A DNA stretch of 64,000 bases. Origin: Prevotella sp. CAG:1185 (lineage in GTDB: Bacteria; Bacteroidota; Bacteroidia; Bacteroidales; Bacteroidaceae). The notes under the pieces were generated by a model, which was not told the origin of the DNA, searched no databases, and was given only the letters and a program-made list of their open reading frames with translations. The stretch is taken from assembly GCA_000436695.1 (NCBI GenBank), contig HF992589.1, positions 6,220 through 70,219 of the forward strand, given 5' to 3'. The position numbers and the translations under genes were made by a program. Positions 19,939-28,411 of this stretch are shown one piece after another; position 1 is the stretch's first letter; the number at the start of each line of letters is the position of its first letter.

Positions 19939-20733
19939 ATGCATACTAAAGAAGAAAAACTCGCAGCTTTCGGACGTTTGCTGGATGTGCTTGATACATT
20001 GCGTGTAAAGTGTCCCTGGGATAAGAAGCAGACAAATGAAAGCCTGAGACCAAATACGATAGAAGAGGTTTATGAATTGTGTGATGCCTTGATGAAAGAC
20101 GACAAAAAAAATATATGCAAAGAGCTTGGTGACGTTTTTATGCATGTATGTTTTTATGCTCTAATTGGAAGTGAAACAGGAGATTTCGACATTGCTGATG
20201 TGTGTAATGTTGAGGCTGATAAGCTTATTTTCAGACATCCTCATGTTTATGGTAATGTTAAGGCTGATACTGTAGATAAGGTACTTGAAAACTGGGAGCA
20301 GATAAAGTTAAAAGAAAAAGACGGCAACAAACGCGTGCTTTCTGGTGTACCGGCGGCATTGCCTTCTCTTATCAAGGCTTATCGTATTCAGGATAAGGCG
20401 CGTAATGTTGGCTTTGACTGGCAGGATAAAGGAGATGTTTGGGGTAAGGTCAGAGAGGAACTTGCTGAACTTGAGGCCGAACTGCGTAAGGAAGATAACG
20501 AAGCTTCTGAAAAGGAATTGGGCGATTTCCTGTTCAGCGTTATCAATGCTGCACGTCTTTATCATTTAAATCCTGATACGGCGTTGGAACATACGAATCA
20601 GAAATTTATACGGCGCTTTAATTATATTGAAGATCATTCAATAAAAGCCGGCAAACCTTTGACAGAGATGAGTTTGGCAGAAATGGATGAATTATGGAAT
20701 GAAGCCAAAAAAAAGGAGCAAACAAACAATTAA
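19939..20733 (+). CDS. mazG: Nucleoside triphosphate pyrophosphohydrolase MazG
   Basis: Hydrolyses (d)NTPs to NMP and pyrophosphate; 264 aa, tandem MazG domains as in E. coli. First domain: LRVKCPWDKKQTNESLRPNT with EEVYELCDA and KELGDVFMHV (metal-binding E/D set). Second domain: EELAELEAEL and EKELGDFLFSVINAAR. A TACATTTG promoter box is at 19911-19918. The downstream lipoprotein gene begins 13 nt later. Confidence 0.94.
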   Translation: MHTKEEKLAAFGRLLDVLDTLRVKCPWDKKQTNESLRPNTIEEVYELCDALMKDDKKNICKELGDVFMHVCFYALIGSETGDFDIADVCNVEADKLIFRHPHVYGNVKADTVDKVLENWEQIKLKEKDGNKRVLSGVPAALPSLIKAYRIQDKARNVGFDWQDKGDVWGKVREELAELEAELRKEDNEASEKELGDFLFSVINAARLYHLNPDTALEHTNQKFIRRFNYIEDHSIKAGKPLTEMSLAEMDELWNEAKKKEQTNN

Positions 20734-20746
20734 ATTATATAAGACC

Positions 20747-21304
20747 ATGAATAAACTATGTTGGATATTCTTGCTATGTTGTCTGATTACCGTCGGATGT
20801 GACAACAAAAAAGCAACAACTGTAGTTGCCGACAATATTTCTGACAGTACAGAAGTTGATACTACGGTTTATGGCAAGTGTGGAGAAGGTACGGCGATGC
20901 ACACATTAGAACTTATCACCGACAAGGGTGACACTATGGTGTATACGTTAGAAGGAGTTGATACCTGTTCGGACGTTCAGGGGGGCTTATTTGTTGGCGA
21001 CCGATTGGCGGTAATAGCCGGGCAAAAATGTGATGAAGGCGTTTTTGCAAAAAAAGTGATAAATCTTACATCTCTTTTAGGCAAATGGACAAGCCTTGAC
21101 AAGAGTTTTGAAATATGTGAAGGTGGTATTGTTGAAGGTGGGGCTAAAGAGCCAAGACCTTATACAGAATGGAAAATTCTTAATGGCAGATTAATATTGT
21201 CTGCTGATACGTTTGATATTTTTTCTTTAGGCGCGGATTCTTTATATCTTGAAAATGCTGAAGGCATATATGGATATAAGAGAATGTCAAAAGAAACAAA
21301 ATAA
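20747..21304 (+). CDS. Lipocalin-like lipoprotein
   Basis: 185 aa. ATG 20747 gives a lipoprotein signal MNKLCWIFLLCCLITVGC. The mature part begins with an acidic, Thr-rich linker, then a small beta domain (KCGEGTAMHTLELITDKGDT), then LLGKWTSLDKSFEICEGG to the end, which looks like the C-terminal lipocalin-like domain common in Bacteroidales lipoproteins. Ligand and role are unknown. The longer frame beginning inside mazG (20687) is rejected because it puts the signal peptide internally. Confidence 0.65.
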   Translation: MNKLCWIFLLCCLITVGCDNKKATTVVADNISDSTEVDTTVYGKCGEGTAMHTLELITDKGDTMVYTLEGVDTCSDVQGGLFVGDRLAVIAGQKCDEGVFAKKVINLTSLLGKWTSLDKSFEICEGGIVEGGAKEPRPYTEWKILNGRLILSADTFDIFSLGADSLYLENAEGIYGYKRMSKETK

Positions 21305-21333
21305 GTTGATTTTTAATGAGTTAAATTATTGAA

Positions 21334-22248
21334 ATGCAGCCATTTAAAGTTTATATACTTGGATGCGGCAGTGCTTTGCCAACTTTGAAGCATAACGCTT
21401 CTTCGCAGATTGTCCTAATACGTGACAAAGTGTTCATGATAGACTGCGGCGAAGGTACGCAAGTTCAGCTGCGACGTTCTCGTATAAATTTTAATAAGCT
21501 TTCTGCTGTTTTTATAACTCATTTGCATGGTGATCATTGTTTTGGACTTATCGGCCTTATTTCAACCTTTGGTATGCTTGGCAGAATAAGTCCATTGCAT
21601 ATTTATGCACCCAAAGACTTTTTCCCTATTTTGCAGCAACAATTGGATGTTTTTTGTTGTGGGTTAGAATATAAGGTGGTATTTCATCCTGTTGATACCG
21701 AAAAAAATGATATCATATATGAGGATAGAAGTCTGACTGTTACCTCTATTCCGTTGAATCATCGTATAGCATGCTGTGGCTATCTTTTCCGTGAGAAGAG
21801 CACTTTGCCACATATTAGACGTGACATGATAGATTTTTATAAAATTCCTGAATGTCAACGCAATAACATTAAAAATGGTGCAGACTGGATAACAGCTGAT
21901 GGTGAAGTTATACCAAATTCGTATTTGACCTCTCCATCTGACCCGCCAAGGTCTTATGCATATTGTTCTGATACAAAATATATTCCAGATTTATATAAGA
22001 TGGTTAAGGGCGCTGATATGTTGTATCATGAGGCAACATATTGCAGTGAGAATGAAAACCGTGCTAGTTTGTATTATCATAGTACTGCTAAGCAGGCTGC
22101 TACTGTTGCGCTTAAAGCTGGTGTAAAAAAACTTGTAGTCGGACATTTTTCGGCACGTTATGAAAATGAAGATGTTATATTGAAAGAAGCACAGTCGGTG
22201 TTTCCTAATACATCGTTGGCTAACGAAATGGTTGTTTTTGATGTATAA
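21334..22248 (+). CDS. rnz: Ribonuclease Z
   Basis: Zinc metallo-beta-lactamase-fold endonuclease for tRNA 3' maturation; 304 aa, short bacterial form. FITHLHGDHCFGLIGLIST is the zinc motif; further ligands in CSDTKYIPD and VVGHFSARY; NASSQIVLIRDKVFMIDCGE near the start is typical. It is 29 nt after the lipoprotein gene and may be in one transcript with mazG. Confidence 0.95.
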   Translation: MQPFKVYILGCGSALPTLKHNASSQIVLIRDKVFMIDCGEGTQVQLRRSRINFNKLSAVFITHLHGDHCFGLIGLISTFGMLGRISPLHIYAPKDFFPILQQQLDVFCCGLEYKVVFHPVDTEKNDIIYEDRSLTVTSIPLNHRIACCGYLFREKSTLPHIRRDMIDFYKIPECQRNNIKNGADWITADGEVIPNSYLTSPSDPPRSYAYCSDTKYIPDLYKMVKGADMLYHEATYCSENENRASLYYHSTAKQAATVALKAGVKKLVVGHFSARYENEDVILKEAQSVFPNTSLANEMVVFDV

Positions 22249-22269
22249 TTGTAAAAATAGTTTGTAATA

Positions 22270-22301
22270 TTTGGTAATATCGTAAAAATAGTTTATCTTT
22301 G
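22270..22301 (+). promoter_or_regulatory. Promoter with consensus spacing
   Basis: TTTG (22270-22273), 20 nt, TATCTTTG (22294-22301): a full match to the Bacteroidota housekeeping promoter. It would start transcripts near 22308, 13 nt before the ATG of the small secreted protein. Confidence 0.75.
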
Positions 22302-22320
22302 CCATAATAAAGAAACTTTT

Positions 22321-22632
22321 ATGATAAGGAATCTACTTTTTATCCCGTGTGTAGTGTTGCTTTTATCTTTTGCAACTCCATCAATTGCCTATGCAGATAC
22401 GGCGATTGAGATAATTGATGTGGAGAGTCAGAACGTTTCTATTACGATAAGTTCTTCTTCTATACGTGTCGTAGGAGCTAATGGACAGATGCTTTATATA
22501 TATAATGTTGCCGGGGTGAAAATTATGAGTATAAAAATTGACAGCTCTGACAGATATTATGATTTAAACCTTCCTAAGGGGTGTTACATCGTTAAAGTTG
22601 GTAAGGTTGTAAGAAAGATTTCTGTTAAATAG
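22321..22632 (+). CDS. Small secreted protein made of a sorting-domain-like fold
   Basis: 103 aa. A signal peptide ending near AYA-DTAIE (residue 25) is followed by a single domain of about 75 residues: ISSSSIRVVGANGQMLYIYN, VAGVKIMSIKI, YYDLNLPKGCYIVKVGKVVRKISVK. This pattern (structural core, YNVAG, LPKGxYIVKVGK) is that of the C-terminal beta-sandwich seen on secreted Bacteroidota proteins, including type IX sorting domains, but here there is no cargo in front of it. It precedes the L,D-transpeptidase gene by 4 nt. Function not known. Confidence 0.6.
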   Translation: MIRNLLFIPCVVLLLSFATPSIAYADTAIEIIDVESQNVSITISSSSIRVVGANGQMLYIYNVAGVKIMSIKIDSSDRYYDLNLPKGCYIVKVGKVVRKISVK

Positions 22633-22636
22633 TATT

Positions 22637-24172
22637 TTGTCTGTTTTGTTGAAACTGTTATTTTTTTTATTTTTTATTGTTATCGTTTCCTCTTGTCATG
22701 AGAAAACGGAAAATATAAATAAGGATCTTAGTTTAGAGGCCTATTCAGATTTAAAGGTAGCAAAGTATTCTTTGGATGTAGATAAAATTAGAAGTCAAAT
22801 ATTGAGACTTGCATTCAATGATGGGGTAGCCTTGCCTATGGATGGCCGTGTGATTAAATATTATAAGGATAATAATCCTTTAATATGGGTTAACCGTTCT
22901 GGTGTGTATGAACGTGCTGATACATTTTTATGTATACTTAAGGGTATAGATTATTATGGATTGAGAAAAAAGGCTTTTCGTGTATCTGAAATAGAAAATG
23001 ATATTAATCGTATACGTGATTTGAAATTTTCTTATCCTGATACTGACATCAATGATGTTATGGCTCGTTTGGAATATAATCTTACTAAAGCATATTTCAG
23101 ATATTCAGCAGGTCAATATTTCGGATTTGTTAATCCTGATTATCTTTATAATAATTTAGAAAAAAATGAAGTCGATTCGACAGCAATGAAATACAAGCAG
23201 TTATGTGATTTAAATGTACTGAAGCCAGATTCTAAATTTTATTCAAAGGCTGTAAAGGCTGCTTGCTGTGATAGTGTGTCTGAATTTTTGGATGATGTTG
23301 TTCCGCATGGTGTATTGTTGGATGCAATGTTACAGTTGCTTCACAAGTCAAGTTCTTCGTCACAACGATTAAAGATTTTGTGTAATATTGAGCGCTGCCG
23401 TTGGCGTATGCGTGGCATTTCTAATGCTGATGCTTATAGGAAATATGTTATAGTGAATATCCCCTCGTTTGACTTGCGTGCAGTTGATAATGGTAATGTA
23501 CAAACCATGAATATATGTTGTGGTGAAGTGAAATATAAGACACCATTGTTGGCAAGTTGGATTAAACGTATGGATGTAAATCCGCAATGGATAATACCAA
23601 AGAGCATATCAAAGTCTTTTTTGTATAATTTTTCTTACATGCATCGGATGGGGATGTATGTTTTGGATAAGGAAAAGGGTAAATTGCCTCCGGAACAGGT
23701 TTCATATGACAAAATAATGTCTAATGAGCAACATATAGTGCAGTCTGGAGGGAGAAAAAATGCTCTTGGGCGTATAATATTCAGATTTGATAATAATTTC
23801 TCTGTATTTTTACATGACACTTCATCTCCATGGCTTTTTAAACGATCACAAAGGGCTTTGAGTCATGGATGTGTTAGAGTTGAGAAACCTTTTGAGTTGG
23901 CTTTGTTCTTACTAGGTGAAAGATCCGAAGACATGGAAGATAAGCTGAAGTATTCAATGTCAGTTGATTTTATCAATGATGTTGATTCGATGAAGAAAAG
24001 AAACATTGATAGGAAACGTTTAATAAGTACTTTAAGGGTAACTCCTCAAATACCTTTATATATTACATATTACACCATATACTATAATGCGGACGGAAAA
24101 TTGGCGGAGTATGATGACGTTTATGGTTATGATGATGTCTTGATAGAAAAATTATCCCCGTTTTTTGAATGA
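22637..24172 (+). CDS. L,D-transpeptidase (YkuD domain, YcbB-like), lipoprotein
   Basis: Periplasmic peptidoglycan crosslinking enzyme, 511 aa. No ATG is available before the signal; TTG 22637 gives MSVLLKLLFFLFFIVIVSSC with a lipobox, starting 4 nt after the previous stop, so translation coupling is likely. A long helical scaffold (about 50-270) as in LdtD/YcbB is followed by the catalytic domain with VNPQWIIPKSI, SVFLHDTSSPWLFKRSQRAL and the active-site motif SHGCVRVEKP (catalytic Cys). Directly followed by an ECF sigma gene. Confidence 0.88.
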   Translation: MSVLLKLLFFLFFIVIVSSCHEKTENINKDLSLEAYSDLKVAKYSLDVDKIRSQILRLAFNDGVALPMDGRVIKYYKDNNPLIWVNRSGVYERADTFLCILKGIDYYGLRKKAFRVSEIENDINRIRDLKFSYPDTDINDVMARLEYNLTKAYFRYSAGQYFGFVNPDYLYNNLEKNEVDSTAMKYKQLCDLNVLKPDSKFYSKAVKAACCDSVSEFLDDVVPHGVLLDAMLQLLHKSSSSSQRLKILCNIERCRWRMRGISNADAYRKYVIVNIPSFDLRAVDNGNVQTMNICCGEVKYKTPLLASWIKRMDVNPQWIIPKSISKSFLYNFSYMHRMGMYVLDKEKGKLPPEQVSYDKIMSNEQHIVQSGGRKNALGRIIFRFDNNFSVFLHDTSSPWLFKRSQRALSHGCVRVEKPFELALFLLGERSEDMEDKLKYSMSVDFINDVDSMKKRNIDRKRLISTLRVTPQIPLYITYYTIYYNADGKLAEYDDVYGYDDVLIEKLSPFFE

Positions 24173-24173
24173 T

Positions 24174-24719
24174 ATGGCACTTAATGAGGACATAATATGC
24201 AAGATGCTGGGTTCAGAAGCAACAAAGAGGAATGCTTTCAATGCAATCGTAAAGCTGTATGGCGAAAGGTTGTATTGGAAAATACGTTATATTGTGCTTT
24301 GTCATGATGATGCCAATGATGTCCTTCAAAATACTTTTCTGAAAGCTTGGAATAATATTGATTCATTTCAAAATAAGTCGAAACTGTTTACTTGGTTGTG
24401 TAGTATTGCTATTAATGAAGCATTGGATTATTTGCGGAAAAATAAAAATGGCTCGACTATTGATATTGCAGAAGTTCAATCTGTGTCGAAAACGCTAATG
24501 GCGGATGAATATTTTGATGGTGATGAGGCGCATGCTATGCTGCTTGAAGCTGTTGCAACTTTGCCTGACGTTCAGAGAACGGTTTTTAATTTGAAGTATT
24601 TTGATAATATGAAATATAGTGAAATTAGTGAAATACTTAATACTTCCGAAGGTGCATTAAAGGCCTCATATCACATTGCTGTGAAAAAAATATCGGATTA
24701 TTTTCATTTGCATGAATGA
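24174..24719 (+). CDS. ECF-type RNA polymerase sigma factor
   Basis: 181 aa, sigma-70 region 2 and region 4 only. Region 2: DANDVLQNTFLKAWNNID and LFTWLCSIAINEALDYLRKN; region 4: LPDVQRTVFNLKYFDNMKYS with EISEILNTSEGALKASYHIA helix-turn-helix. It starts 1 nt after the L,D-transpeptidase stop and precedes a single-pass membrane protein that looks like its anti-sigma partner, so an envelope-stress role is a reasonable inference. Confidence 0.9.
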   Translation: MALNEDIICKMLGSEATKRNAFNAIVKLYGERLYWKIRYIVLCHDDANDVLQNTFLKAWNNIDSFQNKSKLFTWLCSIAINEALDYLRKNKNGSTIDIAEVQSVSKTLMADEYFDGDEAHAMLLEAVATLPDVQRTVFNLKYFDNMKYSEISEILNTSEGALKASYHIAVKKISDYFHLHE

Positions 24720-24785
24720 TTTTTATGAAAAGCCAATTAAACTTTTTGGGAAATTTATCGTCTTTAATATTAAAGAGGAATTATT

Positions 24786-25154
24786 ATGAAAGAAGAAATA
24801 TTGCTTAAACAAAAATTTGGCAATAATATGCCATTCATGGTTCCTGAGGGATATTTTGATTCTTTGGAGAAAAATTTAATGCAAAATATACCTGAAACTA
24901 AAGCTTCTCAGAAGCCTTTGAAAAGAAGCATTTTTATGCGTCCTTTAAGATGGGTTGCATGTTTTGCTGCTGTTTTATTGGTTTCAGGAGCAATATATTT
25001 TAATGGTATTAAGGATAAATCTGATTTTAATCAGAATGACAACATTTCTGAGAATATTTCATCATCGTCATATTCGGATTATATGTTAGATGAAATTTCT
25101 GATTGTGCAATGTTTGATAATGATGATTTTTATTCTTATGTAACAAATGAATGA
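24786..25154 (+). CDS. Putative anti-sigma / single-pass membrane protein
   Basis: 122 aa. A cytoplasmic N-terminal part contains MPFMVPEGYFDSLEKNLM, a sequence type common in Bacteroidota proteins encoded after ECF sigma genes. One TM segment (about 57-73, WVACFAAVLLVSGAIYF) and a short acidic extracytoplasmic tail follow. No zinc-binding anti-sigma motif (HxxxCxxC) was seen, so the anti-sigma role rests on position. Its stop overlaps the following gene region. Confidence 0.6.
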   Translation: MKEEILLKQKFGNNMPFMVPEGYFDSLEKNLMQNIPETKASQKPLKRSIFMRPLRWVACFAAVLLVSGAIYFNGIKDKSDFNQNDNISENISSSSYSDYMLDEISDCAMFDNDDFYSYVTNE

Positions 25155-25164
25155 TTTTATAAAA

Positions 25165-25605
25165 ATGAAGAGAACTATAGTTGTTTTGCTTTTCTTTTTT
25201 GCATTATGTGTTATTAATGCTCAAAATAAGCAAAGACATATAACACCGGAACGTTTTCAGGCTGAGTTGGAGCAGTATATAACAAAAAAGGCAGGACTTA
25301 CTCCTGTTGAAGCTTCGAAATTCTTTCCAATATATTCCGAGATGTTGCGTAAACAGCGGGCTATACATGACGAAATTAAAACTTTAAAAAGAATAAAGCC
25401 TTTGACAGATGCTGAGTGTAAGCAGAATATTTTAAAACGTGATCAATATGAAATTGAGATAAAAAATATACAAAGAACCTATCACGAGAAGTTTATGAAT
25501 GTACTTCCTGCATGCAAGGTCTATGATATAATAAAGGCTGAAGAACGTTTTCATCGTCAGATCTTCAAGAAAGCCGCAGACAGAATGCGCCATAAGAAAA
25601 AATAA
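25165..25605 (+). CDS. Periplasmic helical protein, Spy/CpxP-like
   Basis: About 146 aa from ATG 25165, which gives a clean signal peptide MKRTIVVLLFFFALCVINAQ. An ATG at 25147 overlapping the previous stop (ATGA) would add six residues and couple translation; either may be used. The mature protein is basic and all-helical (ITPERFQAELEQYITKKAGL, EASKFFPIYSEMLRKQRAIH), resembling Bacteroidales periplasmic helical proteins that accompany ECF sigma genes. Third member of the sigma/anti-sigma unit. No enzymatic motif. Confidence 0.6.
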   Translation: MKRTIVVLLFFFALCVINAQNKQRHITPERFQAELEQYITKKAGLTPVEASKFFPIYSEMLRKQRAIHDEIKTLKRIKPLTDAECKQNILKRDQYEIEIKNIQRTYHEKFMNVLPACKVYDIIKAEERFHRQIFKKAADRMRHKKK

Positions 25606-25863
25606 TATTATATTTATGTATATTCATTGTTGTGCGTAGTATGTACGATTTTATCATTTAGCGTTATGTAAGTCGGTAAGATATCTTTTATGTTTTTTGA
25701 TTGTCAGCAAAAGAGAACTTATCGTTAACGCTTCGAAAATCGTAATATTTTAGTCGCGGATATTTGTAATCTAAATTTTATTATATTGTATAATGATGTT
25801 TCGTTAAGCATTATCGGTGAGTTTCGTTCTATTTTGCTACAGGCCTGTTTAATACTTATAATT

Positions 25864-25896
25864 ATGCCGCTTTTGCATCAAAAGTGGCATTTTTTA
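25864..25896 (+). terminator. Terminator of the sigma-factor operon
   Basis: ATGCCGCTTTTG (25864-25875) pairs with CAAAAGTGGCAT (25879-25890) over 12 positions with one G-U, loop of 3 nt, followed by TTTTTA. It is 260 nt after the last stop, so the transcript would have a long tail. Confidence 0.75.
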
Positions 25897-25952
25897 TGTA
25901 TAAATAATATACCCATTTTTTATATACCTGAGCCTGGCGTTTGTTGTATTGA

Positions 25953-25972
25953 AGTATTATTTTAATAATACT
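25953..25972 (-). terminator. Possible terminator after the GHL10 gene
   Basis: AGTATTATT (25953-25961) with AATAATACT (25964-25972), 2-nt gap, AT-only, 12 nt beyond the stop of the minus-strand gene. Weak stem, no long T-run. Confidence 0.3.
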
Positions 25973-25984
25973 ATTGTAAGGCTC

Positions 25985-27676
25985 TTATCTCTTTATTATA
26001 AAGAATCCTAGTCTGTGGGCAACATTTTTCTTATTTAGTGATAGTAAAATGTAGCATCCATTATTAATTTTGCTTATATCTGCGTATTTTTCTTTATATG
26101 GACGTATGGCAATTATATTACCTGTAAGGCTTTTTATAATGACATATTCACAGTCAAGGGCTGACCCTTTATTTGGTAAGATAAGTTTTTTTCCGTCGTT
26201 TTGTATAAACTTCTCTTCTCCCGTATAATTATTAAATGATGCCTGTTGTAATGGCATGCTCTCATTTCCATATCTGTTGATACTGGTTATAGCATAGTAG
26301 AATTTGTTTTGTGAATATTTCTTTATTGTTATGTGGTTATTTTTGATTCTTGTTGCTAATAGATTTCTTGCATCATCAATGTCTACTGGAAAACTTTTAC
26401 TGGCATAGACATTATACATGAGACCTCCTTCCTCGTTATTATCCACATTGTTCCATGTGATGACCTCATCTTCACCTACTATTTGTGTTGATATATTTTG
26501 TGGCGATTGCGGTCTCTTGTTATTTACCCATTTCATGGGAGGTGTGAGGGCAGGGTATAAGTTGAACTCATCTTTTGTAAATAAGTATAAATTTTTAACG
26601 TTGTCACAAAAGAATCTGTTTCTGAAGAATGCATATCCCATACCGTTAAATCTAGATACATGCATCTGTCTCTTTATTTCGTCGATATTCCAATTACCTT
26701 CTGATGGTGATAAAAAATAAATACCGAGTCCTGGTACGATGGTCTTACCATAGCTGTTTTCTTTCCAATCCATTGCGAACGGATAGAATTGATTGCCACG
26801 AAAATACATCATTGGATAAATTTGGTCCATCAGTCCTTCCCTTAACCATCTTTGAGCATCTTGGCATCCTTTATTGTATGCATTCCAACCACGACTTGAA
26901 TATCTTGTTAAATCATCGAATTTACCTATTGGAGCACAACTTAATTTCACCCAAGGCTTTATGCTTTTTACACTTTGATTTATTTCTTTTACTATGTTAG
27001 TTATATTTTTTCTAGCCTCAGTTAGTGGAATTGACAAATTCCATTTTTCTGGATATCTGATATAGTCAAGATGTATGCCGTCTATATCATAATTTTGTGT
27101 AATTTCTTTACATATATTTGACAGATATTGTGCGGCAATAGGGCTTGACGGATTGATAAATCCATCTTGTCCAATTTTGGTTATCATTTTGGGATACTTT
27201 TTACGCAAAGTTTTACATCCCAGGCCATTCCACTTTCCTATAGGTATAGTGACAATCCATGCATGCACTTCCATACCTCTATTATGACATTCTTTTATGG
27301 CAAAAGCTAAAGGATCATATCCTGGTGATTTGCCTGGAAATCCAGAACAGCAGCCATCCCACGGCTCGATGGCAGACGGATAAATTACTGTACCCCGTAT
27401 TCTTGTTTGTAACAATATGGTATTTATATTGGCCTTTTGCAGTTTGTCAAGAATATCTGTCAATTCTTTTTTTTGTCTAGATATAGATGTTGGGGTTTGT
27501 GCATATACATGAGGCCAGTCAAGTCCTCCAATTGTTGTAAGCCATACAGCTCTTACTTCATATTTAGGATGTTCCTTAAAAATATTGCTTTGAGCTAGAC
27601 ATGTGTATGTAGCCTTAATAAAAAGAAAAAACAATATGATTGCAGTATTAATGGAATTTTTTGTTGAAATTTTCAT
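25985..27676 (-). CDS. Secreted glycoside-hydrolase-like family 10 (GHL10) protein
   Basis: Exported protein of 563 aa. ATG 27676 yields a signal peptide (MKISTKNSINTAIILFFLFI...CLAQ). The GHL10 (formerly DUF187) TIM-barrel follows: EVRAVWLTTIGGLDWP, NINTILLQTRIRGTVIYPS, EVHAWIVTIPIGKWNG, YDIDGIHLDYIRYPEKW and QRWLREGLMDQIYPMMYF. A fibronectin-like segment (about 400-485) and a short C-terminal domain ending LGFFIIKR follow. Family members are suspected peptidoglycan or polysaccharide glycosidases; substrate unknown. Acidic catalytic candidates are in DGIHLDYIRYPE. Confidence 0.85.
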   Translation of the reverse strand: MKISTKNSINTAIILFFLFIKATYTCLAQSNIFKEHPKYEVRAVWLTTIGGLDWPHVYAQTPTSISRQKKELTDILDKLQKANINTILLQTRIRGTVIYPSAIEPWDGCCSGFPGKSPGYDPLAFAIKECHNRGMEVHAWIVTIPIGKWNGLGCKTLRKKYPKMITKIGQDGFINPSSPIAAQYLSNICKEITQNYDIDGIHLDYIRYPEKWNLSIPLTEARKNITNIVKEINQSVKSIKPWVKLSCAPIGKFDDLTRYSSRGWNAYNKGCQDAQRWLREGLMDQIYPMMYFRGNQFYPFAMDWKENSYGKTIVPGLGIYFLSPSEGNWNIDEIKRQMHVSRFNGMGYAFFRNRFFCDNVKNLYLFTKDEFNLYPALTPPMKWVNNKRPQSPQNISTQIVGEDEVITWNNVDNNEEGGLMYNVYASKSFPVDIDDARNLLATRIKNNHITIKKYSQNKFYYAITSINRYGNESMPLQQASFNNYTGEEKFIQNDGKKLILPNKGSALDCEYVIIKSLTGNIIAIRPYKEKYADISKINNGCYILLSLNKKNVAHRLGFFIIKR

Positions 27677-27703
27677 CTGATAATGTGTAAGTATATAATA
27701 ATG

Positions 27704-27752
27704 CAAAGTTATATTATTTTTTTGTGTTTTTCAAATTAAATATGTACTTTTG
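27704..27752. promoter_or_regulatory. Interlocked divergent promoters
   Basis: Minus strand: TAACTTTG (27704-27711) with its TTTG at 27732-27735 (20-nt spacer), serving the GHL10 gene. Plus strand: TTTG at 27721-27724, 20 nt, TACTTTTG at 27745-27752, serving the beta-barrel gene. The two promoters overlap, so RNA polymerase cannot occupy both at once. Confidence 0.7.
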
Positions 27753-27905
27753 CATATGATTGGAAAAATAAAAAATAATAGGAATATTTTTCATATATGA
27801 TATATGGATAGTATATATTCAGGTTTCATGTATGTTTCGTTTCTGTCTATTTTTTTAATTTGATTTATGTATATTGTAATAGTAAATGAGAAAAACAATA
27901 TTAAT

Positions 27906-28391
27906 ATGAAAAAAATTATAATGTTACTGGCTTTTATGGCTTTGACACTTTCTGGATACGCTCAGTTTGAACAAGGTAAGTATTATGTTGGTGCTTCACT
28001 CAGCGGACTTGATGTTAATTACAGCGGATCTGAAAAATTTAATTTAGGTCTTGATGTCAAAGCTGGTTATCTTCTGTATGATGATTGGATGATAACGGCT
28101 CAGGCTGGAATTCAGCATAGCGGTAATGATGATATTGCTGATACGTATTCAGTTGGTATTGGCGGACGTTATTATATTGTGCAAAATGGTTTGTATCTTG
28201 GCGTGAATGCAAAGTTGATACATGCTAATCATAATTACAATGATTTGATGCCTGGTTTAGAAGTCGGTTATGCATTTTTCTTAAACAGAACGGTAACTAT
28301 TGAACCGGCAGTATATTATGATCAGTCGTTTAAAAATCATTCTGATTATTCAAAGATTGGTCTGCGTATAGGAATTGGTATTTATCTATAG
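27906..28391 (+). CDS. Small outer-membrane beta-barrel protein
   Basis: 161 aa from ATG 27906, which gives signal peptide MKKIIMLLAFMALTLSGYAQ; an ATG at 27867 in frame would put 13 charged residues ahead of it and is rejected. The mature part alternates hydrophobic and polar residues in strands with aromatic girdles (GKYYVGASLSGLDVNYSG, SVGIGGRYYIVQNGLYLGVN, LRIGIGIYL at the very end), as in eight-stranded OmpX/OmpA-like barrels. No enzymatic motif. Confidence 0.75.
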   Translation: MKKIIMLLAFMALTLSGYAQFEQGKYYVGASLSGLDVNYSGSEKFNLGLDVKAGYLLYDDWMITAQAGIQHSGNDDIADTYSVGIGGRYYIVQNGLYLGVNAKLIHANHNYNDLMPGLEVGYAFFLNRTVTIEPAVYYDQSFKNHSDYSKIGLRIGIGIYL

Positions 28392-28411
28392 AATTTTAAA
28401 TAACTTAATAT

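Larger units (their letters stand above)
25606..25984. other. Gene-free stretch between convergent genes
   Basis: About 380 nt. No coding frame recognised. It contains the two hairpins listed separately (25864-25890 and 25953-25972) and otherwise AT-rich sequence without recognisable repeats. Confidence 0.5.
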
